A stretch of 7,334 bases of DNA from Thermoproteota archaeon (GCA_003661265.1 QMVU01000050.1:1-7334), one strand, 5' to 3'; counted from the first letter of the stretch, positions 1 to 6,269 are shown. Notes: generated by a model from the sequence alone, not told the origin. Numbers and translations are program-made.

Positions 1-870
1 CAATTTGTAGATGAACTCATGGAGAAACATCAGTCAAAGGTTATTAATGGATTTAATTGCCAGATACTGCCCCTTGAACAGCCTGTTGAGGTATTTACAT
101 TAGATCCTGCCACATTTGAGATAAAGAAATCGTGTATAGACAGGGTAAGCAGACACGTTGCCCCAAGCTATTTTGTAAAGTTGAGATTTTCAAACGGCAG
201 GGAGGTAATCGTAACTCCAGAGCATCCAGTTTTCACGTGGGATGGGAAAGACCTGAGCACAAAGCCAGCTATCGAGATTAGAGAGGGAATGTTGACATTG
301 GGTATCTCCAGGCTTCCAAGGGCCTCAACTCCCCTCTCCAAGGAGCCTAAAGGAAGTTTAGAGAGAATTCCTGAGATTTACCTGGAATTTAGAAGGTTAC
401 CTCCGGAAGTTTTCAGGATGGGAAATTCCTCAATAAGAAAGATTATTAAAGAAATCTTTTCCCGTCAAGGGAAGATTTCAGGAAATTCTATTTTAATAGA
501 GGTGCCCTCACGTGGTTTGGCCGAGGACTATCAGGATCTTCTACTGAGATTTGGCATCCACTCAAAGCTATTGGGTCCGACTAGGAATGGAGGCCCAGCT
601 AGATATAAGATCCAAATAGAGACTAGGTACGTACCCGCCTTTGTAAATGAAATACTGAGAACTCCTCCGAGCTTACTGGAGAACCTCCTTGATAAGGTGA
701 CAGGTAAAATTGAGGCGCCAACCATAATGGGAGACGGAGGTCTCACTTCCTTAACCATAGAGAGCGTAGAGATCCTGCCCAACAGTGGAAAATATGAGAC
801 TAGGTGGGTTTATGATGTTACCGTCGAACCCACACACAATTTCATATCTCACGGAGTTGTCTTACATAAT
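1..870 (+). mobile_element. Intein in MCM, splicing-competent by sequence, N-terminus outside window
   Basis: The precursor contains a Hint-type splicing domain. Block B is GREVIVTPEHPVF (196-234), with its Thr at 214 and His at 223. Block F is VYDVTVEPTHNFISHG (808-855), with Asp 814 and His 835. Block G ends VVLHN, with the penultimate His at 865 and the terminal Asn at 868, followed by extein Thr 871 as the +1 nucleophile. The first nucleophile (block A) is not in the window; alignment by eye suggests that 15-25 residues are missing, so the whole intein would be about 305-315 aa. The insertion is in the conserved MCM segment normally reading EQQ-TVSIAKAG, at the foot of the pre-sensor-1 hairpin, a typical intein target because it cannot be deleted imprecisely. 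All visible splicing residues are intact, so excision is expected. I infer this from motifs; no activity can be read from sequence. Confidence 0.93.
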
Positions 871-1689
871 ACGGTATCTATAGCGAAGGCAGGAATTGTT
901 GCGACATTAAATGCAAGAACAACAATAATAGCCGCTGCTAATCCAAAAAGAGGTAGATACGACGCAGATCTATCAGTAGCAGAGAATATCAACTTACCTC
1001 CAACGATCCTCTCCCGTTTTGATTTGATCTTTGTGATAAGGGATATTCCAGATCCCAGCCTTGATGAGAAGATAGCTGATCATATTCTGTCCCTCAGATC
1101 CGGTGTAGGGAAGGAAGCAAGGCCGCCCATTCCTCCAAACTTACTAGAAAAGTACGTGGCCTATGCTAGAAAGAAGATCCGCCCGGTAATGTCGGAGAAA
1201 GCTGCTGAACTGATTAAACAGTTTTACCTAGAAATGAGGAAAATGAGCATGAAGAAGGAGCAGGAAATGGCTTTTGAATCGGTTGCGATCACACCAAGAC
1301 AACTAGAAGCTCTGATTAGGTTAAGTGAGGCGCGGGCCAAGATGTTCTTGAGGAGAGAGGTTACTGAGGAGGATGCGAGGGAGGCCATTGAACTCATGAA
1401 AATCATGTTGAGCACAGTTGGATACGATGTTGTCAGCGGTAGATACGATATATACGGTGTTATGGCTGGGAAGTACATATCCGAAGCCGAAAGGCGCGCT
1501 AAGGAGCTTGAATTCCTAAAAGAAATGGAAGAGGACCGAAAAGGACCTGTTCCTAAAGTCGAATTCATCCAAGAGATAGCAAGGTTGCTTGGAGTGAAAG
1601 AGGAGATCGTTGAGAAAGATCTTCGAGTTCTCAGAGAAGAGGGTCACATATATGAACCTAGACCAGGACATATCTCCTCGGTAAGGTGA
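1..1689 (+). CDS. mcm: MCM replicative DNA helicase, 3' part, interrupted by an intein (5' end outside window)
   Basis: The reading frame is open from base 1 and stops at TGA 1687-1689. The first 290 codons are intein. The host protein resumes at Thr 871 with TVSIAKAGIVATLNAR, the MCM pre-sensor-1 hairpin (DNA-contacting Lys at 886). Sensor 1 follows (AAANP, Asn at 940), then the arginine-finger motif LSRFD (Arg at 1015) and the sensor-2 region TPRQLEALIRLSEARAK (Arg at 1297). The last ~55 codons, from KGPVPKVEF on, look like the usual C-terminal winged helix. This piece (272 aa of extein) lacks the N-terminal domains, Walker A and Walker B, which must lie upstream. MCM is the hexameric ATP-driven helicase that unwinds the chromosome at archaeal forks. 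An ATG at 19 is in frame but is internal to the intein and should not be taken as the start. hel308 follows after 5 bp, implying co-transcription. Confidence 0.96.
   Translation, partial: QFVDELMEKHQSKVINGFNCQILPLEQPVEVFTLDPATFEIKKSCIDRVSRHVAPSYFVKLRFSNGREVIVTPEHPVFTWDGKDLSTKPAIEIREGMLTLGISRLPRASTPLSKEPKGSLERIPEIYLEFRRLPPEVFRMGNSSIRKIIKEIFSRQGKISGNSILIEVPSRGLAEDYQDLLLRFGIHSKLLGPTRNGGPARYKIQIETRYVPAFVNEILRTPPSLLENLLDKVTGKIEAPTIMGDGGLTSLTIESVEILPNSGKYETRWVYDVTVEPTHNFISHGVVLHNTVSIAKAGIVATLNARTTIIAAANPKRGRYDADLSVAENINLPPTILSRFDLIFVIRDIPDPSLDEKIADHILSLRSGVGKEARPPIPPNLLEKYVAYARKKIRPVMSEKAAELIKQFYLEMRKMSMKKEQEMAFESVAITPRQLEALIRLSEARAKMFLRREVTEEDAREAIELMKIMLSTVGYDVVSGRYDIYGVMAGKYISEAERRAKELEFLKEMEEDRKGPVPKVEFIQEIARLLGVKEEIVEKDLRVLREEGHIYEPRPGHISSVR
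394..660 (+). other. Degenerate LAGLIDADG homing endonuclease remnant inside the intein
   Basis: The segment beginning RLPPEVF (about 394) has the layout of the second half of a LAGLIDADG endonuclease. A motif helix IRKIIKEIFSRQGKIS (433-480) sits where family members read like FLRGLFDADGSVS. It is followed by the usual S-x-x-LAEDYQDLLLRFGI element (508-558) and a short strand/helix ending VPAFVNEI. The acidic catalytic residue of the motif (Asp before Gly) is Gln at 466-468. Only about 50 codons separate block B from this half, too few for the first LAGLIDADG half, and no GDG-type motif is seen there. Together this suggests that the endonuclease lost its first half and then its active site. 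Boundaries are approximate. Confidence 0.75.
1684..1689 (+). promoter_or_regulatory. Shine-Dalgarno AGGTGA for hel308, overlapping the mcm stop codon
   Basis: AGGTGA matches the archaeal anti-SD consensus GGAGGTGATC and lies 5 nt before the TTG at 1695. Its last three bases are the mcm TGA. The in-frame codon just before TTG is TAG (1692-1694), so the start cannot lie further upstream. This fixes the unusual TTG start and suggests translational coupling. Confidence 0.75.
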
Positions 1690-1694
1690 AATAG

Positions 1695-3866
1695 TTGCTA
1701 CTCGAACAGGTTTCGCTTCCAAAGGAGGTTAAGAATGCACTGAGGAAATGGGGATTCATCGAACTTTTCCCTCCTCAGCTGGAAATTGTTAAGAGGAAAC
1801 TTATCTCTTCCGGTAACTTCGTCCTCGCAGCCCCAACTGCCAGTGGTAAGACTTTAGCGGCAGAGCTTGCTATGCTCAATGAACTATATGGGGGAGGGAA
1901 GATCGTTTACGTAGTACCTCTAAGGGCATTGGCCGCTGAGAAATTCTCAAGCTTTTATCCAAGGTACAAGGGCCTTGGTTTCTCCGTTAGGATAAGTGTT
2001 GGAGATTATGATTCCTCTGAGGAACCTTTGGGAAAGCATGATTTGATCATAACCACGTATGAGAAATTTGATTCCATTCTCAGGCACCAACCTTCTTGGA
2101 TTGGAGACATAAGTGCCATTGTCTTTGACGAGATACATTATGTAGCCGATGAAGGTCGGGGTCCAGCGATAGAGATGACTGTTGCCAAGTTCATGGACCT
2201 AAATGAGGACAGCAGGCGAATAGCGCTAAGCGCAACGATTCAAAACATAGACGAAATCGCTGAATGGTTAGAAGCTCAGCCAATTGTAGTGGAATGGCGA
2301 CCAGTTCCCCTAAAATATGGAGTGTTTTGTAGGGGCGAGGTTATTTTTGAGGATGGCAAGCGCTACTCAATCCACAATAGTAGGGACCTCTCGGGTTTAA
2401 TTTTAGACTGTTTAGATGGGGGCCAGGTACTTGTCTTCTATATGAGAAGAAAGGCCGCAGTTAGTGGAGCAAAGAAGATAGCTAAACTCTTTAGGAAACA
2501 CGAAGTTAAAGTAGAGAAGGAAGTTCTTGAGGAAAAAGCTAATGAGCTCATCGAGGAGGAACCTTCATCGCATCTAGCTCAGGAATTGGCTAATGTTCTG
2601 AGATGTGGGGTTGCATTCCATCATGCGGGCTTATCTCATAAGATGAGAGCCCTTGTAGAGGATCTGTTTAGGAAAAGATTCCTATTAGCTCTTACAGCCA
2701 CGCCAACGCTAGCTGCTGGAGTAAACCTTCCAGCTAGGAGGGTAATTATCGCTTCCTATATGCGTTACGACAGCATGGTGGGTTATTCCAGACCAATTTC
2801 TACGATGGAGTTTAAGCAGATGGCTGGAAGAGCTGGGAGACCTGATTACGATGAGATCGGAGAGGCTTTTTTAATAGCAAGATCCGAGACAGAAGCCAAA
2901 AAGCTCTTTGAAAGATTTGTCTTTGCGCCTCCAGAACCCATATCTTCAAGTCTTCACAGCGTTACAAAACTAAGAGCCCAAATCCTGTCTTTAGTGGCTT
3001 TAAAGGAACCTACAAACGCGAGAGAGATTGGAGAGGTCTTAAAAAGGACCTTATTCTCTATACAAGGCGGACACAAGCTTATAATGAGAATAGTTAACCC
3101 TATTTTGGAGTTTTTGCAGAAAAATGGGATGATTGAGAGGGTTGGTGGGGCTTTACTTGCAACAAAGCTAGGGAGAAGGGTCTCACAGCTTTACATAGAT
3201 CCTATGAGTGCAATCATGATGGTAGAGGCAATGGATCCCGCAGATAGGATTTTGAGGAATTCAAACCATGATTTGGAGTTATCTGTCTTGCAGTTCATTG
3301 GAATGCTTCCAGATATGCCAAAATTGAGTCTTAGAAGGAGGGAATTCGATAAAATTGGTTTTATGATGGACGAGATAGATTACCTCATCCCACTTACAGA
3401 AGCGCCTCTAGCGTCATCGTATGAGTTGTTACAGACCATAAAACTTGCCTTAACGCTTAAGGCTTGGATAAACGAGAGATCCTTCGGAGAAATAGAGGAG
3501 AGATTTGGAGTTGAGCCTGGAGACCTTCATAATGTTGTTCAAAACACCGTATGGTTGATATACTCATTTTCAGAGATCGTTAGGCTCTTCCAAAAAAAGA
3601 AGCTTCATAGATATCTTGAGATGCTCATGAACAGGGTAAAACATGGGGTTAAGGAGGAGTTATTGGATATCGTAAAAATCCCGGGGATCGGGAGGAGGAG
3701 GGGTCGAGTCCTATATGATGCTGGATATACTTCTCCTGCTGAGATCGCACAAGCGGATGTAGCAAGACTAGCTTCTCTCCCAGGTATTGGGGAGAAGATA
3801 GCTTCGAGGATTATCCAATTAGCTAGGGAGTTGAGTGGAGGTGCCGGTTCATCCTATAGAGTATAG
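1695..3866 (+). CDS. hel308: Hel308-family superfamily 2 DNA helicase
   Basis: This is a 723-aa ATP-dependent 3'-5' DNA helicase of the archaeal Hel308 (Hjm) family, which acts on stalled or branched forks. Motifs occur in order: Q-motif FPPQ (25-28), Walker A APTASGKT (46-53), PLRALAAEK (Ia), DEIH (145-148, the DExH form), SAT (179-181), a VLVFYMRRK stretch like motif IV, TPTLAAGVNLPARR (motif V, ~336-348) and QMAGRAGRP (motif VI, 375-383). The winged-helix and ratchet domains follow, including the typical WLIYSFSEI. The C-terminus holds two helix-hairpin-helix PGIG motifs (663-666 and 696-699). Length is normal for the family. The TTG start is chosen because the N-terminus MLLEQVSLPKEVKNAL fits the family start, an SD sits 5 nt upstream and a stop precedes it directly. 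It lies between mcm and purB with a 5-bp gap and an overlap, so it is almost surely in one operon. Confidence 0.96.
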   Translation: MLLEQVSLPKEVKNALRKWGFIELFPPQLEIVKRKLISSGNFVLAAPTASGKTLAAELAMLNELYGGGKIVYVVPLRALAAEKFSSFYPRYKGLGFSVRISVGDYDSSEEPLGKHDLIITTYEKFDSILRHQPSWIGDISAIVFDEIHYVADEGRGPAIEMTVAKFMDLNEDSRRIALSATIQNIDEIAEWLEAQPIVVEWRPVPLKYGVFCRGEVIFEDGKRYSIHNSRDLSGLILDCLDGGQVLVFYMRRKAAVSGAKKIAKLFRKHEVKVEKEVLEEKANELIEEEPSSHLAQELANVLRCGVAFHHAGLSHKMRALVEDLFRKRFLLALTATPTLAAGVNLPARRVIIASYMRYDSMVGYSRPISTMEFKQMAGRAGRPDYDEIGEAFLIARSETEAKKLFERFVFAPPEPISSSLHSVTKLRAQILSLVALKEPTNAREIGEVLKRTLFSIQGGHKLIMRIVNPILEFLQKNGMIERVGGALLATKLGRRVSQLYIDPMSAIMMVEAMDPADRILRNSNHDLELSVLQFIGMLPDMPKLSLRRREFDKIGFMMDEIDYLIPLTEAPLASSYELLQTIKLALTLKAWINERSFGEIEERFGVEPGDLHNVVQNTVWLIYSFSEIVRLFQKKKLHRYLEMLMNRVKHGVKEELLDIVKIPGIGRRRGRVLYDAGYTSPAEIAQADVARLASLPGIGEKIASRIIQLARELSGGAGSSYRV
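3826..3830 (+). promoter_or_regulatory. Probable ribosome binding site GGGAG for purB, inside hel308
   Basis: GGGAG lies 4 nt before GTG 3835 and 10 nt before GTG 3841, the two in-frame start candidates. A stronger SD-like GGAGGTG (3837-3843) lies just downstream of the first GTG, but no standard start codon sits at a usable distance after it in the purB frame. Confidence 0.45.
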
Positions 3867-5205
3867 GTATGGTTCGGAGGAAATGAGGAAGATCTTCGAC
3901 ATCTCCACAAGGTACATACTGATGGCCAAGGTAGAAGCAGCTCTTGCCAAGGCAGAAGCTAAAGTTGGGCTTATACCCGAAGAAGCTGCCAAGTGTATAG
4001 CGGAGGTCGTAGAGAACAATAAAATTTCACCTGAAAGGGTGCTTGAGTTGGAGAAGGTTACGCAGCATGAAACAATGGCACTAGTCTTGGCTATAGCCGA
4101 GCAGGCCGGTCCATATGGTGAATATGTTCATTTTGGTGCCACGTCCAATGACATATTAGATACTGCCCTTGCTCTCCAACTAAAACAAGCCATCTCTTTG
4201 GTGGAAAGGGGACTTGTCTCGTTAACACGTGCCATCATTGAGAAGGGTAGGAAAACTCTCGACCTAGTTTGTCTAGGGAGAACTCATGGAATGGCTGCCT
4301 TACCTATGCCTTTTGGATTCAAATTCGCTGTATGGGCGTGGATAATGAAGAACAACATAGAAAGGCTTAATTCGGTCAAATCGAGAGCCGTCAGAGGTAA
4401 GATGAGTGGGGCTATAGGGACGATGGCCTCCTTCTATGGAAAGGGAAGAGAGATCCAGTCTTTAGTTATGCAAGAGTTGGGCTTAGAAGAAGCTGAGATC
4501 TCTACTCAAATAGTTCCAAGAGATTCTCTTGCCGAGTTAGTGGTAACGCTCGCATTAATTTCTTCTACTCTCGAATTAATCGCTAATGAGATAAGGAATC
4601 TTCAGAGAACCGAGATATCTGAGGTCGAGGAGCCTTTTAGGAGGAGGAAACAAGTGGGTTCCAGCACAATGCCTCACAAAAGAAACCCAATAAGAAGTGA
4701 GAAGGTATGCGGATTAGCGAGGATAATGAGAGGTCTGTCAATAGCGGCTTTAGAGAATATCGTCCTTGAGCATGAGAGGGATCTCACAAATAGCTCCGTT
4801 GAAAGGATAATGATACCTGAGGCCTTCCTAATCATAGACGAACAACTGAGATCGTTAGAGTATGTCATCAGCAATCTAGTAATCAGGAGGGAAGCCATGA
4901 GAAGGAATCTCGAGAACGCAGGGGATCTCATAATGGCTGAGAGAGTGATGCTTGAATTAGCTAGACGTAAATTAGGACGTCAAAGGGCCCATGAGCTTAT
5001 AAGAAGGTTATCAATGAGAGCAATTGAGGAAAATAGAAGTCTATTTGATGTTCTTCTCGAGGAAAAAGAGGTTCTAGATAAGATTTCTAAAGACGAGCTT
5101 GAATCCCTCCTGAACCCACTTACCTATCTTGGAGATTCTAGAGAAATAGCAGAGGAAGTATTTAGAAGAACTGAGGAATTCTTGGATTCCTTACAAATTG
5201 CCTGA
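3835..5205 (+). CDS. purB: Adenylosuccinate lyase
   Basis: This enzyme cleaves SAICAR to AICAR and adenylosuccinate to AMP, both releasing fumarate, in cytosolic purine synthesis. The 456-aa protein shows the fumarase/aspartase superfamily regions in order: YRYGSEEM near the N-terminus (10-17), TQHE (76-79), GATSND (101-106), GRTHG (148-152, general-acid His 151), and the signature loop GSSTMPHKRNP (275-285) with the catalytic-loop serines. LEHERDLTNSSVER follows. Length is usual. The GTG at 3835 gives an N-terminus MEVPVHPIEYRYG and the GTG at 3841 gives MPVHPIEYRYG; both fit and I cannot decide. Either start lies inside the end of hel308 (26-32 bp overlap, different frame), so translation is likely coupled. 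After GRTHG it reads MAALPMP where most relatives have something like xxAxPTT, a local divergence in a conserved stretch. Confidence 0.96.
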   Translation: MEVPVHPIEYRYGSEEMRKIFDISTRYILMAKVEAALAKAEAKVGLIPEEAAKCIAEVVENNKISPERVLELEKVTQHETMALVLAIAEQAGPYGEYVHFGATSNDILDTALALQLKQAISLVERGLVSLTRAIIEKGRKTLDLVCLGRTHGMAALPMPFGFKFAVWAWIMKNNIERLNSVKSRAVRGKMSGAIGTMASFYGKGREIQSLVMQELGLEEAEISTQIVPRDSLAELVVTLALISSTLELIANEIRNLQRTEISEVEEPFRRRKQVGSSTMPHKRNPIRSEKVCGLARIMRGLSIAALENIVLEHERDLTNSSVERIMIPEAFLIIDEQLRSLEYVISNLVIRREAMRRNLENAGDLIMAERVMLELARRKLGRQRAHELIRRLSMRAIEENRSLFDVLLEEKEVLDKISKDELESLLNPLTYLGDSREIAEEVFRRTEEFLDSLQIA

Positions 5206-5213
5206 TAGTGGTC

Positions 5214-6026
5214 TCACAGGTTAACATCAACCACCTTCCTCATCAAGACGATAAATCCCGTGTGCCCGATCATCCAAGGCTTAGGCCTAGTTCTCCTCTC
5301 ATCTACCTCGTACTCTCTCAGCAACACCTCATAAACTTCCGCTGCTCCAAACCCGGATTCCCTACCAGAAAGAACAGTTCTTCTCATTTGTTCATATGAG
5401 GGGACAAAGGAGCAAAGAGCTCCTCCTGGTTTTAGAGCCCTATAAGCCTGTTCGAAGACATCCCATGGGTTCCCTATGTCTAAGAAGATAGCATCTACTT
5501 CCTTCTCTTCGATTTCCCTTATGTCCTTGTTCTTTAGGATGACATTTTTTACTCCGAATCTCTTTAGATTTCTCGAAGCAAGTTTCAAGAAGTCCTTGTT
5601 TGTCTCATAACTAACCACTAGACCGCTTTCTCCTACAGCAGAGGAGAGACAAAGAGTTAAAGAACCAGAACCCGTACCACCTTCGACAACTAAAGATCCT
5701 GGTAGGACTCCAGCCTTTATTACCATAAAGGCAGCATCTTTAGGATAAATTATCTGAGTTCTTCGAGGTATCTGCTCCATAAGATCCGAAAGGGTTGGTT
5801 TTAACACCAGAACTTCTCCGCCTATCGATGTCCTAATTAAACTTCCCCATTCAAGTCCGATTATGTCGTCATAAGAAACTGTTCCCACATGAGTGTGAAA
5901 ATACTCTCCCTTTCTTACACGTTTTACGACTTTTTTAAATTCTTTTTTTCCTCTATAGAGGAAAAGTACCAAATCGCCTTCTTGTATTGGCATCTTAGTG
6001 CTCATATTGCTTACGTAAATAATCAT
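5214..6026 (-). CDS. trmI: tRNA (adenine-N1)-methyltransferase, archaeal TrmI (m1A57/58)
   Basis: This is an AdoMet-dependent methyltransferase of the TrmI/GCD14 family, which makes m1A at tRNA position 58 (and 57 in archaea) in the T-loop, important for thermal stability of tRNA. Numbered from the longest start, the N-terminal β domain is followed by QIIYPKDAAF (91-100), the SAM-binding motif VVEGGTGSGSLT (113-124), SYE with the ribose-binding acid (E141), FLDIGNPW (181-188), LKPGG (198-202) and the family C-terminal RTRPKPWMIGHTGFIV (245-260). Usual homologs read D-x-P-x-P-W, whereas here it is DIGNPW. Three in-frame Met codons begin at 6026, 6005 and 5993. Family similarity starts at MPIQEGD (5993), but a TATA-like box about 30 bp before 6026 would suit a leaderless start there. 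No Shine-Dalgarno is seen before any of them. It is convergent with purB, with an 8-bp gap. Confidence 0.93.
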   Translation of the reverse strand: MIIYVSNMSTKMPIQEGDLVLFLYRGKKEFKKVVKRVRKGEYFHTHVGTVSYDDIIGLEWGSLIRTSIGGEVLVLKPTLSDLMEQIPRRTQIIYPKDAAFMVIKAGVLPGSLVVEGGTGSGSLTLCLSSAVGESGLVVSYETNKDFLKLASRNLKRFGVKNVILKNKDIREIEEKEVDAIFLDIGNPWDVFEQAYRALKPGGALCSFVPSYEQMRRTVLSGRESGFGAAEVYEVLLREYEVDERRTRPKPWMIGHTGFIVLMRKVVDVNL

Positions 6027-6036
6027 TGAAAAAGTT

Positions 6037-6048
6037 CGACTTGAGTCG
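6037..6048. repeat. Short inverted repeat near the trmI start
   Basis: CGACT-TG-AGTCG has 5-bp perfect arms with a 2-bp spacer. It lies between the candidate TATA box and the first ATG of trmI, a place where a bound repressor would block initiation. An overlapping AAGT-TCG-ACTT repeat is at 6032-6042. These arms are short enough to occur by chance. Confidence 0.3.
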
Positions 6049-6052
6049 TATT

Positions 6053-6059
6053 CTATTTA
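6053..6059 (-). promoter_or_regulatory. Possible TATA box of trmI
   Basis: On the minus strand this reads GTAAATAG, with the A/T core centred about 30 bp upstream of the ATG at 6026. That distance is typical for a leaderless archaeal transcript, in line with the lack of an SD. The match is weak in A/T-rich DNA. A second candidate, TTATTTA (minus, 6014-6020), would serve the start at 5993. Confidence 0.3.
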
Positions 6060-6130
6060 CATACTACCCGATGCTCAATATTCTATGCTAACAATTTTTC
6101 TACGTTCAAATAAAGAACTGGATATCCGAT

Positions 6131-6169
6131 CATGGCTAAAGCCTATCTTTTGGAACCGAGCGAGCCATG
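6131..6169. repeat. Spaced inverted repeat CATGGCT / AGCCATG with a nested GGCT-AA-AGCC
   Basis: CATGGCT (6131-6137) is the exact reverse complement of AGCCATG (6163-6169), with 25 bp between them. The first arm can alternatively pair with the adjacent AGCC at 6140-6143, giving GGCTAAAGCC. It lies upstream of both TATA candidates of the small regulator, so it is either an upstream DNA site or part of an unrecognised short RNA. Nothing in the sequence decides between these. Confidence 0.35.
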
Positions 6170-6174
6170 TTAAC

Positions 6175-6202
6175 TTTTAAGATATTATTCATGCCTATAT
6201 AA
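6175..6202 (+). promoter_or_regulatory. Candidate TATA boxes for the winged-helix gene
   Basis: Two boxes are possible: TTTTAA (6175-6180, in AACTTTTAAG) and TATATAA (6196-6202, in CCTATATAACCC). With the usual 25-27 bp to the start site, transcription would begin near 6204 or near 6226. Either gives a 5' leader of 55-77 nt carrying the 6246-6261 palindrome. Neither has a clear purine-rich BRE upstream. Confidence 0.5.
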
Positions 6203-6215
6203 CCCAACAAGGGTT
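6201..6215. repeat. Inverted repeat AACCC-AACAA-GGGTT abutting the TATA box
   Basis: This has perfect 5-bp arms with a 5-bp spacer, and the left arm overlaps the last two bases of TATATAA. Its right arm is the start of a GGGTTCC element (6211-6217), which recurs in the palindrome at 6246-6261. The placement suits a repressor site overlapping the promoter, or the 5' half of a switchable RNA hairpin. Confidence 0.45.
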
Positions 6216-6261
6216 CCCTGTGCCCCCTGGCGATCCCCTGAGAGGGGGTTCCTAGGAACCC
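6211..6261 (+). other. G/C-rich potential stem-loop in the leader of the winged-helix gene
   Basis: GGGTTCC (6211-6217) can pair with GGAACCC (6255-6261), and inside it CCCCCT (6223-6228) can pair with AGGGGG (6243-6248), with a 5x6 internal loop between the stems. Several alternative pairings compete: AACCC 6201-6205 with GGGTT 6211-6215; CCCCT 6235-6239 with AGGGG 6243-6247; and the palindrome folding on itself. In an A/T-rich thermophile, such a G/C island can mark a structured RNA. No known RNA family is recognised. Confidence 0.4.
6246..6261. promoter_or_regulatory. Perfect 16-bp palindrome, candidate operator of the winged-helix regulator
   Basis: GGGTTCCTAGGAACCC is identical to its own reverse complement over all 16 bases. 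It lies 20 bp before the TTG start of a small winged-helix gene and about 45 bp downstream of TATATAA. Its half-site GGGTTCC also occurs at 6211-6217, and GGAACC occurs at 6152-6157. Two-fold symmetric sites are typical of dimeric winged-helix regulators, so autoregulation is a natural reading, but binding is inferred only. Confidence 0.5.
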
Positions 6262-6269
6262 AAGATGAA

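Noticed and set aside
19..21. ATG at 19 as the start of an independent gene
   Set aside because: The frame is open to base 1, and the residues before it continue the intein N-terminal domain, so it is an internal Met.
531..2138. Minus-strand open frames at 531-782, 1224-1568, 1516-1722 and 1947-2138
   Set aside because: All lie opposite strongly supported mcm/intein and hel308 coding sequence and show low-complexity Ser/Leu-rich composition typical of shadows.
5208..5399. Plus-strand open frame of 63 codons
   Set aside because: It is the antisense shadow of the trmI 3' end; trmI has full family motifs and this frame has none.
6211..6261. tRNA-like GGTTC elements suggesting a tRNA gene
   Set aside because: No T-loop consensus GGTTCRANTCC, no D-arm and no 7-bp acceptor pairing at the right distance. 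The GGTTCC units belong to the palindrome.
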